A stretch of DNA of 64,000 nt from Thermatribacter sp048814795. GTDB taxonomy: Bacteria; Atribacterota; Atribacteria; Atribacterales; Thermatribacteraceae. Positions within the stretch are counted from its first letter, which is position 1. Each line of letters begins with the position of its first letter. The position numbers were made by a program, and so were the translations under genes. The DNA is taken from assembly GCA_048814795.1 (NCBI GenBank), contig CP184673.1, positions 186,001 to 250,000 on the forward strand, in the 5' to 3' direction. This document shows, piece by piece, positions 42,483-51,648 of the stretch. The notes under the pieces were generated by a model. The model did no database searches and had not been told where the DNA came from. It was given only the letters and a program-made list of their open reading frames with translations.

Positions 42483-43022
42483 ATGTTCCCAAAAACCTGG
42501 TTGTTATTATTCGCCCTTTTGTCCAGCATAGGCCTGGGAGTTATGGGATGTGCTCGAGGAGAACAACCCTCATGGGAAGAGGGAAAAGGGGAATTAATTA
42601 TATCGGCGATCTTTGCTTCCCCTCCACCGCCTGACCACACATACTACTTTATCATTGATACTGACGAGAACGTTTTAACCGGACCGTCCAGCGACCCCAA
42701 CGAGTGGGCAAATTATTTTATCTTTCGCATGGAAAACAGCAACTTCTACCAGCGTGAACCGGGAGGGGTGGATCAGTTTTTCACCGGAGGAAATGTGACC
42801 GGTAATGCAGTGCAAATAACCGTTTCCCTGGAAGACCTTGGTGAGCCAGAAATTATAGACATCATGGTAGTGGTTACTGACTCTGCAGGTAATACTGTGG
42901 ACAATTTGTCCCGTTACTTCTCCATGCGTCCAGGCCTGCAGCGTTTTTACTCCTATTCCCGGACCGATACCTCAGGCGGAGAAGTGGACCTTTTGAGGGT
43001 AGAGGTTGAGGTGAAATCTTAA
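42483..43022 (+). CDS. Predicted lipoprotein, function unknown
   Basis: 179 residues. The N-terminus MFPKTWLLLFALLSSIGLGVMGC ends in a near-lipobox with the Cys at 23, followed by ARGEQP, so lipidation is likely. The rest looks like a beta-rich domain (TYYFIIDTDENVLTGPSSDPNEW). No recognised family. It starts one base after the LptD gene stop and precedes a clostripain-like lipoprotein, so it may be a surface partner. Confidence 0.7.
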   Translation: MFPKTWLLLFALLSSIGLGVMGCARGEQPSWEEGKGELIISAIFASPPPPDHTYYFIIDTDENVLTGPSSDPNEWANYFIFRMENSNFYQREPGGVDQFFTGGNVTGNAVQITVSLEDLGEPEIIDIMVVVTDSAGNTVDNLSRYFSMRPGLQRFYSYSRTDTSGGEVDLLRVEVEVKS

Positions 43023-43045
43023 AAGGAAGGATGGGGGGAACAATC

Positions 43046-44209
43046 ATGAAGAGAAATTTCCTATTTCTGGTAGCCTTTTTAAGCCTGGCTTCTTTTGTAA
43101 GTGGTTGTCTTAGCCTGGGAGTTATTCCTGGACCAGGAGCATCGAAAAGTACCCAGTGGACGGTAATGGTCTTTCTGAACGGCGACAATGATCTCGAACA
43201 AGCAGCCTGGGCAGATCTTGCTTCTATGGAAAGCCTTGGATCCAGCGACCGGGTAAAGGTAATCGTCCAATTTGATCAGGCGCGGGGAGGAACCGCCCGT
43301 TATCTCGTAAATCAGGGTGGGTCAACGCTCCTTGAAAACCTGGGGGAAGTCAATATGGGTAATGGCGATGCTCTGGTTGACTTTGTGCGTTTCTGTACCC
43401 AAAATTACCCCGCCGAGCATTACGCTCTGATTATCTGGAATCACGGCTACGGCTTTAAGGGACACAGCAAAGACATTTCCTTTGATGAAACCTCTGGAGG
43501 TGACGCCCTGACCATACCCGAACTGGGCAATGCCCTGCGTCAGGCCAAAAATTACACAGGAGGCAAAATAGACCTCCTGGGAATGGACGCCTGTCTCATG
43601 GCATTGATTGAAGTGGCTTACGAGGTCCGTGATTGTGCCCAACTGCTGGTTGCTTCTCAGGAATCAGAACCGCTCGAGGGATGGAACTATCCCCTATTTC
43701 TGCAAGCTCTGAGGAACAATCCCTCAATGAGCGCTTTTGAGCTTGCCCACTACATAGTCGATTCCTATATCAACTCTTACTGGATCCAGGGCGTTACTCT
43801 TTCTGCGGTAGACCTGACCCGGGTGAGCGCCCTTGCTCAAGCGGTGGACAACTTTGCCTCAGCCATACTCAACGATGCACTAACTCCACCTCAGATATAC
43901 CTTGCCCTGGGTGATTCCGCCCAGTACTTCGACGACTACGACTATGTTGACCTTGCTCACCTGGCTTTGCTCATCTCGGGAGACCCCCGGATAATAAACA
44001 TCACCGTAAAAAACGCCGCTCTGGCAGTTTACAGCTCGGTGGAAAATGCTGTTTTCTACAACCGAACTTCGGGAGCGGGTGTTTCCAACGCCTACGGACT
44101 CAGCATCTACTTTCCTTATAAGCAGTATTTCTCCAAATACGAAAGCCTTGCCTTCGCAGGCGATACCCGCTGGGATGAATGCATACGTTTCCTGATGAAT
44201 TACCGCTAA
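43046..44209 (+). CDS. Clostripain-like (C11) cysteine peptidase lipoprotein
   Basis: About 387 residues. A lipoprotein signal ends in VSGC. The peptidase domain begins WTVMVFLNGDNDLEQAA and shows the catalytic His in IIWNHGYGFKGH and the catalytic Cys in LLGMDACLMALIEVAYE, with SQESEPLEGWNY after it, all standard for family C11, which cleaves after Arg or Lys. I chose ATG 43046, seven bases after GGGGGG; the ATG at 43031 abuts the purine tract. Probably a cell-surface or periplasmic protease. Confidence 0.87.
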   Translation: MKRNFLFLVAFLSLASFVSGCLSLGVIPGPGASKSTQWTVMVFLNGDNDLEQAAWADLASMESLGSSDRVKVIVQFDQARGGTARYLVNQGGSTLLENLGEVNMGNGDALVDFVRFCTQNYPAEHYALIIWNHGYGFKGHSKDISFDETSGGDALTIPELGNALRQAKNYTGGKIDLLGMDACLMALIEVAYEVRDCAQLLVASQESEPLEGWNYPLFLQALRNNPSMSAFELAHYIVDSYINSYWIQGVTLSAVDLTRVSALAQAVDNFASAILNDALTPPQIYLALGDSAQYFDDYDYVDLAHLALLISGDPRIINITVKNAALAVYSSVENAVFYNRTSGAGVSNAYGLSIYFPYKQYFSKYESLAFAGDTRWDECIRFLMNYR

Positions 44210-44225
44210 GCAAAGGGGATAAAAT

Positions 44226-44450
44226 ATGCGCTGGTTAGCTGTTTTCGGGCACTCTTGCATAATCCTGGGCTGTTACCTCACCGCCTGGGGCTTAACGCTG
44301 CTTCCAGTAAGCCAACCTCATCCTGTTGATATCCTTAAAAAACCTCTTTTCTGGGGAATGTTCTCAATAATGGGGGGCATTTGCGCCAATTTACACAGCT
44401 CTTGCAGGTGCCTGAAAAGTACACCTTACATCAAAAGTAACCAGGACTGA
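44226..44450 (+). CDS. Small membrane protein, unknown
   Basis: 74 residues, with an AAGGGGAT ribosome site 6 bases before the ATG. Two hydrophobic segments are visible: HSCIILGCYLTAWGLTLLPV and LFWGMFSIMGGICANL. The C-terminus has a Cys-x4-Cys-x-Cys cluster. It follows the clostripain-like gene by 16 bases. No family recognised; the ribosome site and location support it being real. Confidence 0.55.
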   Translation: MRWLAVFGHSCIILGCYLTAWGLTLLPVSQPHPVDILKKPLFWGMFSIMGGICANLHSSCRCLKSTPYIKSNQD

Positions 44451-44484
44451 AGCTGAACAGTTTTTCGCCTTTGCTTAGTAGAGA

Positions 44485-44490
44485 TATAAT
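44485..44490 (+). promoter_or_regulatory. -10 box before the transaldolase gene
   Basis: Perfect TATAAT 42 bases upstream of the start codon; no convincing -35. Supports a new transcript starting near 44497. Confidence 0.5.
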
Positions 44491-44532
44491 ACTCAAGCGG
44501 AAGATAATTGCTGGAAAAGGGGGTTAGTACTG

Positions 44533-45186
44533 ATGAAGTTTTTTATCGATACAGCCCAGGTGGAGGAAATCAAAAAAGCACTGGAGCTGGGAATTTTAGA
44601 TGGGGTAACCACTAATCCTACCCTGGTTTCTCAAACTGGAAGAGGCTTTAAAGAGGTAATCACTGAAATTTGCAAGCTGGTTCCCGGACCAGTCTCTGCA
44701 GAAGTTGTAAGTCTGGATGCTCAGGGTATGATCCGCGAGGCCCGAGAACTTGCCAGCTGGGCGCCCAACATCGTGGTAAAAATCCCCATTACCGAGGAAG
44801 GCCTGAAAGCTATAAAAGTTCTCTCTCAAGAAGGTATAAAAGTGAACACCACCCTCATTTTTCAGCCTCTTCAAGCCCTGATGGCAGCCAAAGCCGGAGC
44901 CCGCTACGTGAGCCCTTTTGTGGGAAGGCTTGACGACATTTCCAGTAACGGTCTGCAACTTGTAGCGGATATCGTCCAGATTTTCAAAAACTACGGGTTT
45001 ACCACTGAAGTAATCGTGGCTTCCGTGCGAAACCCCATGCACGTTGTAGAAGCTGCCAAAATGGGGGCACACATTGCCACCATTCCTTATGCGGTCATCT
45101 CCAAACTGGTCAAACACCCCCTCACTGACCTGGGTATCAAGCGCTTCCTCGAGGATTGGGAAAAAGTACCTGACAAACCTTTTTGA
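44533..45186 (+). CDS. tal: Small transaldolase (TalC/FSA family)
   Basis: 217-residue class I aldolase. The Schiff-base Lys is in NIVVKIP near residue 85, with MKFFIDTA at the start and GVTTNPTLV. At the position that separates the two activities the sequence is SPFVGRLDD: a Phe, as in transaldolases, where fructose-6-phosphate aldolases have Tyr (E. coli FsaA Y131). So transfer of dihydroxyacetone between sugar phosphates is more likely than fructose-6-phosphate cleavage. AAGGGGG precedes the ATG. Followed by an aminotransferase and pdxA. Confidence 0.88.
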   Translation: MKFFIDTAQVEEIKKALELGILDGVTTNPTLVSQTGRGFKEVITEICKLVPGPVSAEVVSLDAQGMIREARELASWAPNIVVKIPITEEGLKAIKVLSQEGIKVNTTLIFQPLQALMAAKAGARYVSPFVGRLDDISSNGLQLVADIVQIFKNYGFTTEVIVASVRNPMHVVEAAKMGAHIATIPYAVISKLVKHPLTDLGIKRFLEDWEKVPDKPF

Positions 45187-45226
45187 GCTTCAAAACCAGA
45201 AATTGCGAAGTCAGGAGGTATAAAAG

Positions 45227-46378
45227 TTGAAGATACCAAGGCTAATTCAGCACCTTCCCCGCTCTGGAATCAGGGAACTAATGGGACTTGCTCTGCAAAT
45301 CCAAGACGCCATCCACCTGGAGATTGGAGAACCCCACTTTCCAACCCCTTCTTCGGTGCTTGGAAAACTCGCTGATTTTTACTGGAAAGGCGAAATAAAA
45401 TACACACCTACCACAGGCATTGCCTCTTTGCGCAGAAAAATAGCCGAGAAGTTTTCGCGGGAGAAAAACTGGCCGATTTCAGAAGATCAGGTGATCGTGT
45501 TACCCGGCTCGCTGTTTGGAACCGTAGTGGCCTTTCGTGCTCTTCTGGACTCCGGTGAAGAAGCTCTGCTTCCCGACCCCGGCTTTACCAACCACTTTGC
45601 GCAAGCCATATTGTGCGGGGCAACTCTCAAGCGCTATCCCCTTCTACCCGAAAATGGCTTTCTACCCGATATCGACTTTCTGCGCAAAATAGCCAGTAAC
45701 CGGACCAGAATGATCCTGGTCAACTCGCCGTCCAATCCCATTGGCGTAACCTTCGACGAATCCACGGCCTCTGAAATAGCCAGGCTGGCTGAAGAGCTGG
45801 ATCTGATAGTCATCGCTGACGAAGCATACGAAAAATTCGTATATCGAGGAAATTACACCGGAATGCACCGCTTTGTTAATCCTCAGCGCCTGATCAGTCT
45901 TTTCTCTTTTTCTAAAACCTACGCTCTTTCTGGATGGCGCATAGGCTGTATGATAGCTCCCCCAGAACTGGTTCCTGCTCTCTCTAAAGTAGCTGAATAC
46001 CTTATAGCCTGCAGCTCTCACATCTCCCAAAAAGCAGCAGAAATTGCTCTGGATTTGCCTGAAGAAGAAATTCAAAAAATGAGGGATTATTACTTCTCCA
46101 ATGTGGAGCTTGCCTGCCACCTGCTCAAAGAGGGAAAAATGAAATTCTTCCAACCCCAGGGTGGCTACTACGTATGGGTGGATATAAGAGACTATGGAAT
46201 GCCCTCGCTTGACTTCTGCAAGCAATTGCTCTCTGAAGAAAAGGTAGCCCTGGCTCCGGGAGATACCTTCGGAGAAAACGGAGAGGGTTTTGTGCGTATC
46301 TCCATCTGTCGCACCCGCCAGGAAGTGGAAGAGGGAGTAAAAAGGCTGGTCCGTTTTGCAAGGAGAAAGGCCTTATGA
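45227..46378 (+). CDS. Class I/II PLP aminotransferase
   Basis: 383 residues, fold type I. The PLP Lys is K230 in SFSKTYALSGWRIG, with NSPSNPIGV and ADEAYEKFVY upstream and the carboxylate-binding Arg in VRISICRTR. Closest in appearance to aspartate/broad-specificity aminotransferases of thermophiles; the exact substrate cannot be told. TTG start with AGGAGG upstream. It overlaps pdxA by 4 bases (ATGA), so it may supply a step in or near vitamin B6 synthesis. Confidence 0.9.
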   Translation: MKIPRLIQHLPRSGIRELMGLALQIQDAIHLEIGEPHFPTPSSVLGKLADFYWKGEIKYTPTTGIASLRRKIAEKFSREKNWPISEDQVIVLPGSLFGTVVAFRALLDSGEEALLPDPGFTNHFAQAILCGATLKRYPLLPENGFLPDIDFLRKIASNRTRMILVNSPSNPIGVTFDESTASEIARLAEELDLIVIADEAYEKFVYRGNYTGMHRFVNPQRLISLFSFSKTYALSGWRIGCMIAPPELVPALSKVAEYLIACSSHISQKAAEIALDLPEEEIQKMRDYYFSNVELACHLLKEGKMKFFQPQGGYYVWVDIRDYGMPSLDFCKQLLSEEKVALAPGDTFGENGEGFVRISICRTRQEVEEGVKRLVRFARRKAL

Positions 46379-47373
46379 ATCCAGCAAGAATAGTCATCAC
46401 TATCGGAGACCCGGCTGGCATTGGCCCGGAAATCGTGATCAAAAGTCTTGCCAGATGGAACATCGATGCTCAACCCGTGGTGGTTGGTGACCGCTGGCTT
46501 CTCAAAAGGGTAGAGGAGCTGTGCGGTGTGTCCCTGCCATGGCAAGAAATTACCTCTGGTAGCGGACCGTCCGAAATCCAAACCAATCTTCCTTTGATAG
46601 TTGACCCCAAAATCCTTCCTCGGGATTTTTCTTCCTGGGGTAAAGTCTCCCCAGAGGGGGGCAAAGCTTCTTTTGAATACTTGCGAACCGCTGTGGAACT
46701 GATCAAACGGGGTGAAGCCCAAGCCCTGGTAACTGCCCCTCTTAACAAAGAAGCACTGCATGCAGCCAAAGTGCCCTTTATAGGGCATACTGAAATCCTT
46801 AAAGAATTAACCGCCTCTCAAGAGGCTTTTACCATGTTTCAGACTGACAGCTTGAGGGTTTTCTTTTTCACCCGCCATTTACCCCTCGTTGCAGCAATTC
46901 AAAAAATAACCAGAAATGGTTTGCTCTCCTTCCTGAAAAAGATGAACGCCTACCTGCAAAAGCTGGGACTGAGTAACCCCCGCATTGCCGTAGCCGCACT
47001 TAATCCTCATGCTGGAGAAGGAGGACTTCTCGGTAAAGAGGAACTGGAAATCATCAGCCCTGCCATTAGAGAAGCCCAAAAATTGGGCATTAATGCCCAG
47101 GGACCCTTCCCTGCAGATTCTGTCTTCTTTTTTGCCTGGCAGGGCTCCCACGACGCAGTTCTTTCCCTGTATCACGACCAGGGTCACATTGCCACCAAAT
47201 GCATCAATTTTTTTAAAACGGTGAGTGTTACCCTGGGATTACCATTCATAAGGACCTCACCGGACCACGGCACCGCCTATGATATAGCCTGGTCAGGCAA
47301 AGCCAATCCGGAAAGCATGTACGAAGCCTGCCAGATAGCCGCTCAATATGCGAAAACTTATCGTCCTCTCTGA
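46375..47373 (+). CDS. pdxA: 4-hydroxythreonine-4-phosphate dehydrogenase (PdxA)
   Basis: 332 residues. ITIGDPAGIGPEI at the N-terminus, TAPLNKEA, GHTEIL (metal-binding His), HAGEGGLLG and YHDQGHIATK (second metal-binding His region) are PdxA hallmarks. It oxidises 4-phosphohydroxy-threonine in pyridoxal phosphate synthesis; the PdxA2 branch acts on tetronate-4-phosphates and cannot be excluded. No pdxJ is in the window. Its 3' end overlaps the convergent glgB by 16 bases. Confidence 0.9.
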   Translation: MNPARIVITIGDPAGIGPEIVIKSLARWNIDAQPVVVGDRWLLKRVEELCGVSLPWQEITSGSGPSEIQTNLPLIVDPKILPRDFSSWGKVSPEGGKASFEYLRTAVELIKRGEAQALVTAPLNKEALHAAKVPFIGHTEILKELTASQEAFTMFQTDSLRVFFFTRHLPLVAAIQKITRNGLLSFLKKMNAYLQKLGLSNPRIAVAALNPHAGEGGLLGKEELEIISPAIREAQKLGINAQGPFPADSVFFFAWQGSHDAVLSLYHDQGHIATKCINFFKTVSVTLGLPFIRTSPDHGTAYDIAWSGKANPESMYEACQIAAQYAKTYRPL

Positions 47374-49586
47374 AGGTCGGGTTTCAGGATGAGCCCACCG
47401 AGTGGTGGCAGGACCAGTTCAATTGAGTAGGGGAACCCGTGCCGGGGTTCCCCTGAAGCTTCTACCCCTCCCCAGTTACCCAGGTTGCTTCCTCCGTACA
47501 TTTCGGAATCACTGTTCAAAACTTCCCGGTAAAATCCTGGAAAGGGCACTCCAATACGGTAGCGAAAGCGAGGAACCGGGGTAAAGTTGCAGATGAAAAC
47601 CAGGCATTCCTCATCGCTCTTTCCAAACCTTAAAAAAGAGATAACCGATTGCTCTACATCGCTACAATCTATCCAGCGAAAACTCTGAGGGGAAGTGTCG
47701 TTTTCCCAGAGCGCCTTTTCCCGACGATAAAGCATCTGCAAATCCCGAACCAGGCGTTGAAAAGCGCGGTGATTTTTGTCCTTAAGGAGGAACCAGTCCA
47801 GCTCTCCATCGTGGCTCCATTCCCGCCACTGCGCAAAATCGTTTCCCATAAAAAGCAGCTTTTTTCCAGGATAGCCAAACATGGCTACCATGGCCAGACG
47901 CAGGTTGGCAAATTTCTGCCAGGTATCCCCGGGCATCTTGTTGATCAGGCTGCCCTTGCCATGCACTACTTCATCATGGGAAAGAGGCAAGATGAAATTC
48001 TCCGAAAAAGCGTACATAATGGGAAAGGTCAAATTCTGGTGATGGTACTTCCTGTAGATGGGGTCTTTACTCATGTAGGTTAAAAAATCGTTCATCCATC
48101 CCATATTCCACTTAAAAAGAAAACCCAGTCCTCCTGCTTCAGGAGGAAGGGTTACTCCTGGCCAGGCTGTAGATTCTTCAGCAGCAGTGAAAATTCCCGG
48201 AAACCACTGGTAAACCACCCGGTTACAGGTACGCAGGAAATCCACAGCCTCCAGGTTCTCTTTGCCACCAAAAACGTTGGGAACCCATTCTCCAGGCCCT
48301 CTGCCATAATCAAGATAAAGCATGGAAGCTACCGCATCTACTCTTAAGGCATCAATGTGGTACTCCTGAAACCAGAAAACAGCGTTGGAAATCAGAAAAC
48401 TACGCACCTCTTCCCGGGCGTAGTTGAAAACCAGACTACCCCAGTGAGGATGTTCTGCTTTGCGAGGGTCAGGATATTCAAAAAGAGGTGTACCATCGAA
48501 ACGGGCCAATCCATGAGCGTCTTTCGGAAAGTGGGCCACCACCCAGTCAAGGATCACACCTATCCCGTGGCGATGACAGTAATCAACAAAGTACTTGAAA
48601 TCCTCTGGTTTTCCATAGCGGCTGGTAGGAGCAAAATAACCGGTCACATGATAACCCCAGGAACCATCAAAGGGGTGTTCAGCAACAGGTAAAAGTTCTA
48701 TGTGGGTGTAGCCCATCTTCTCTACGTAGCTCACCAAAAGATGAGCCAGCTCGCGATAATTCAGGAAACTGCCATCCTTCCTTCTTTTCCAGGAACCAAG
48801 ATGAACTTCGTAAATGCTTACCGGCTGCTCAAGGAGATTTCTTGTTTTTCTGCCCTCCATCCAGTCCTCATCGGAAAAACAAAACTTACCCTCACCACAA
48901 TACACGATCGAGGCAGTTCTGGGGCGCAACTCACTTAAAAAAGCAAAAGGGTCAGCCTTAAGCAAAAGATATCCCTCTTTAGCCCGAATTTCAAATTTGT
49001 ACTTATCGCCTTCCCGTACCCCGGGTATGAATATTTCCCATATTCCGGAAAATTTGACATTCTGCATCTGATGAACCCGCCCGTCCCAGCGGTTGAAATC
49101 ACCAACCACGTTTACTCGCAGGGCATTGGGCGCCCAAACCCGGAAACAAACCCCTTTAACACCTCTGCGCTCCTCAAAATGGGCTCCCATAAAGTTAAAA
49201 GCCTGGTAATGCGTTCCTTCCTTGAAAAGATATATGTCCAGGTCGGAAAGCAAGGGCTCAAAAGAGTAAGCGTCAGCCGTCAGCCATTCTCCCCAGTCGG
49301 TTTCTATTCGTAACAGGTAATCGGCCGGTGCTGAGAGGGGCAAGAAAGCCTCAAACAGACCCTCGGCATGTATCCTGCGCAGGGGCCAGCTCTTCTTCCC
49401 TTCCCCTAACACAACCCACACTTTCTGAGCATAGGGCAAAAAAGCACGCACCACAACTTCATTTTGCTTAAGGGGATGCATACCCAGCACTGCAAAAAGG
49501 TTTTCGTGTTCACCCCGGCAGATTTTTTCCACTTCCTGGGGAGGAAGAGAGGAACGGGACTCACTGGTAGAGTCGTAATTTTTCAT
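47358..49586 (-). CDS. glgB: 1,4-alpha-glucan branching enzyme
   Basis: 742-residue GH13 enzyme. N-terminal beta modules (CBM48 region with VWAPNALRVNVVGDFNRWDGR) precede the barrel. Catalytic residues: Asp nucleophile in DALRVDAVASMLY, Glu in FTAAEESTAWPGVT, and Asp in LPLSHDEVVHGKGS. It forms alpha-1,6 branches in glycogen. GGAGG precedes the ATG. It overlaps the upstream nuclease gene by 26 bases. No glgA or glgC is adjacent. Confidence 0.95.
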   Translation of the reverse strand: MKNYDSTSESRSSLPPQEVEKICRGEHENLFAVLGMHPLKQNEVVVRAFLPYAQKVWVVLGEGKKSWPLRRIHAEGLFEAFLPLSAPADYLLRIETDWGEWLTADAYSFEPLLSDLDIYLFKEGTHYQAFNFMGAHFEERRGVKGVCFRVWAPNALRVNVVGDFNRWDGRVHQMQNVKFSGIWEIFIPGVREGDKYKFEIRAKEGYLLLKADPFAFLSELRPRTASIVYCGEGKFCFSDEDWMEGRKTRNLLEQPVSIYEVHLGSWKRRKDGSFLNYRELAHLLVSYVEKMGYTHIELLPVAEHPFDGSWGYHVTGYFAPTSRYGKPEDFKYFVDYCHRHGIGVILDWVVAHFPKDAHGLARFDGTPLFEYPDPRKAEHPHWGSLVFNYAREEVRSFLISNAVFWFQEYHIDALRVDAVASMLYLDYGRGPGEWVPNVFGGKENLEAVDFLRTCNRVVYQWFPGIFTAAEESTAWPGVTLPPEAGGLGFLFKWNMGWMNDFLTYMSKDPIYRKYHHQNLTFPIMYAFSENFILPLSHDEVVHGKGSLINKMPGDTWQKFANLRLAMVAMFGYPGKKLLFMGNDFAQWREWSHDGELDWFLLKDKNHRAFQRLVRDLQMLYRREKALWENDTSPQSFRWIDCSDVEQSVISFLRFGKSDEECLVFICNFTPVPRFRYRIGVPFPGFYREVLNSDSEMYGGSNLGNWGGVEASGEPRHGFPYSIELVLPPLGGLILKPDLQRGR

Positions 49587-50415
49587 AAGTTACCTCCCGT
49601 ATCACCTCGGGGTACACCCGGTAAGGCAAAGCGAGCCGCAGCGGTTTCTCAGAAAGAAGCGGAAAGGGAAAAGCGTGCAAGTTAACCTTCTGGTTATAGG
49701 CAAAAATCATCAGTTTCTCCAGGTTAATGGTATCGGCAACGTTATAGGCAAGCAGAGTTTCCAGGGCTTCAGGGCATCCTTCAAGGTATTTCTGCCAGAG
49801 CAGCACTGCTTCAAAGCCACCTATTCCCCGCAGGGGACCCCGGTCTATCCCTATCAGGCGTTCACAAGCTTTGAGGCCTCCCCGTAAACCCAGGCTTTTC
49901 AGCACAAAGCGAAGATCGATGTGTACCTGGCGAAGCTCAACTCCAAAAAAACGTTCTATGAAGGGAATATCAAAAGACTTACCATTAAAGGTAATCAAAA
50001 TCTTGTAACTGCGTAAATCATTGACCAGCTCTTCGAGGTTTATTCCGAACACATAGGTTTTCACCCTTTTTCCATCGTAAAGAGTTGCCACAGTAATATA
50101 GGCTTCAGCACCCATTCCCGTGGTTTCAATATCCAAAAATGCAGTAAGATGCCTAAACTGGGGGAAAATTCTCCAGCGGTTAAAATTACCCAGTAAGCGA
50201 TCAAAAAAAGCTACGTCTTCTTTCTCATATTTTTCAAAAGAACGCACCAGATACGCATACGCCCTCCGGGAAAGAGGAGAGGGAAGCACCTGCAAAAAGG
50301 CTGGATCCTGCAGAGCATCCTGCCAGGAGAGGATGCCCAGTTCCCATATTTTACGCTCCTTTTTCTCCCCTATTCCTGGTATGTGACAGAAAGTCTGCAA
50401 AAGCATTGTATTCAC
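49561..50415 (-). CDS. YprB-type RNase H-fold exonuclease
   Basis: 284 residues. A helix-hairpin-helix-like N-terminus (IPGIGEKKERKIWELGI) leads to a DEDD-type 3'-5' exonuclease domain: FLDIETTGM with Asp and Glu, ITFNGKSFDIPFIERFF, and YNVADTINLEKL. This matches the YprB/RNase_H_2 family. The nucleic acid substrate is unknown. Start at GTG 50415 or ATG 50406. It is the first gene before glgB on this strand. Confidence 0.83.
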   Translation of the reverse strand: MNTMLLQTFCHIPGIGEKKERKIWELGILSWQDALQDPAFLQVLPSPLSRRAYAYLVRSFEKYEKEDVAFFDRLLGNFNRWRIFPQFRHLTAFLDIETTGMGAEAYITVATLYDGKRVKTYVFGINLEELVNDLRSYKILITFNGKSFDIPFIERFFGVELRQVHIDLRFVLKSLGLRGGLKACERLIGIDRGPLRGIGGFEAVLLWQKYLEGCPEALETLLAYNVADTINLEKLMIFAYNQKVNLHAFPFPLLSEKPLRLALPYRVYPEVIREVTYEKLRLYQ

Positions 50416-50545
50416 GCTCTCTTCAGGTTAAGTCTCGCCATAACCCAACAGCTCTTCAATATTTTGCCAGATATCCAAAATATTGTAAAATAAACGGCGG
50501 CGGTTAACTTGCCGCACTATGCACTTCAAAAAGGAGGTACTCATT

Positions 50546-51634
50546 TTGCAGATAAAAAGAATAGGCATTCTGAGCGCTGGTGGAGATTGTCCGGGCATTA
50601 ATGCAGTCATTCATGCCGTAGTCAAAAAAGCTATACTTGACCATGACCTTGAAGTTATAGGCTTTCTGGATGGATTTCAGGGTATGGTGGAGAAAAAGTG
50701 GAGAAAACTGGAATACAACGACGTGTCAGGAATCATGCCTCTGGGAGGCACCATTTTGGGCACTTCCAATAAAGCCAACCCCTTCCGCTATCCGACCCGG
50801 GCAAACGGCGAGCTGTACTTTGAAGATCGCTCCGATCAGGTAATCGAGACTTACCAGGAAACAGGTATCGATGCTCTGATTTGCATAGGAGGGGACGGTA
50901 CCTTTCATATCACCCAGCGCTTTTTTGAAAAAGGACTAAACGTGATTGGAGTTCCCAAAACCATCGATAACGACTTAAATGGTACTGATCTCACCTTTGG
51001 TTTCGACTCAGCAGTAAGCGTGGCTACCGAAGCCATTGACCGCATTCACACTACTGCTCAATCCCACCACCGGGCTATGGTAATTGAGGTGATGGGTAGA
51101 TACGCTGGCTGGATAGCCCTGGAAAGCGGAATCGCCGGAGGCGGGGATGTTATCCTTATTCCGGAAATTCCCTTTGATATGGAAGGAGTATGCCGTTTTA
51201 TCCACAAAAGAATTGCTGCCGGCAAAAGGTTCAGCATCATCGTGGTGGCCGAAGGAGCAAAACCCAGGGGTGGAGATTATGTAATTCAGAAAAAAGTTGC
51301 CGAAAGCTATGACCAGATACGCCTGGGGGGAATTAGCTACCTGGTGGGACAGGAAATCGAATCCCGCACCGGCATAGAAACCCGGGTGGTCATTCTGGGT
51401 CACTTGCAAAGGGGAGGTTCGCCTACCGCTTTCGACCGCATACTGGCCACTCGTTTCGGAGCAGAAGCTGTAAAGCTGGTAGTTCAGGGAAAATTTGGTT
51501 ATTTCCCGGCTCTCAGGGGACAAGATATTGTCCCTGTGCCCATTAAAGAGGCTATTGCCTCTCTTAAAACCGTTCCCTTAGATCACCCCCTGCTCGACGT
51601 AGCGAGATCCATGGGCACCTATCTTGGTGATTAG
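50546..51634 (+). CDS. pfkA: 6-phosphofructokinase
   Basis: 362 residues. I chose TTG 50546, eight bases after AAGGAGG; the ATG at 50519 lies upstream of that site. Motifs: GILSAGGDCPGINAV, CIGGDGTF, PKTIDNDLNGTD, EVMGRYAGWIA. The residue after GGD is Gly (ATP-type), while PKTIDND carries Lys where classical ATP enzymes have Gly, a combination seen in group III ATP enzymes. So ATP is the likely donor, with pyrophosphate less likely. It commits fructose-6-phosphate to glycolysis and is coupled to the next two genes. Confidence 0.93.
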   Translation: MQIKRIGILSAGGDCPGINAVIHAVVKKAILDHDLEVIGFLDGFQGMVEKKWRKLEYNDVSGIMPLGGTILGTSNKANPFRYPTRANGELYFEDRSDQVIETYQETGIDALICIGGDGTFHITQRFFEKGLNVIGVPKTIDNDLNGTDLTFGFDSAVSVATEAIDRIHTTAQSHHRAMVIEVMGRYAGWIALESGIAGGGDVILIPEIPFDMEGVCRFIHKRIAAGKRFSIIVVAEGAKPRGGDYVIQKKVAESYDQIRLGGISYLVGQEIESRTGIETRVVILGHLQRGGSPTAFDRILATRFGAEAVKLVVQGKFGYFPALRGQDIVPVPIKEAIASLKTVPLDHPLLDVARSMGTYLGD

Positions 51635-51648
51635 AAAGGAGAAGTGCG

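Noticed and set aside
44533..45186. Firm fructose-6-phosphate aldolase call to complete an anhydro-sugar pathway
   Set aside because: The discriminating residue is Phe as in transaldolases, not Tyr.
46192..46788. 198-codon minus-strand frame opposite the aminotransferase/pdxA junction
   Set aside because: Antisense to two firmly identified genes; no independent evidence.
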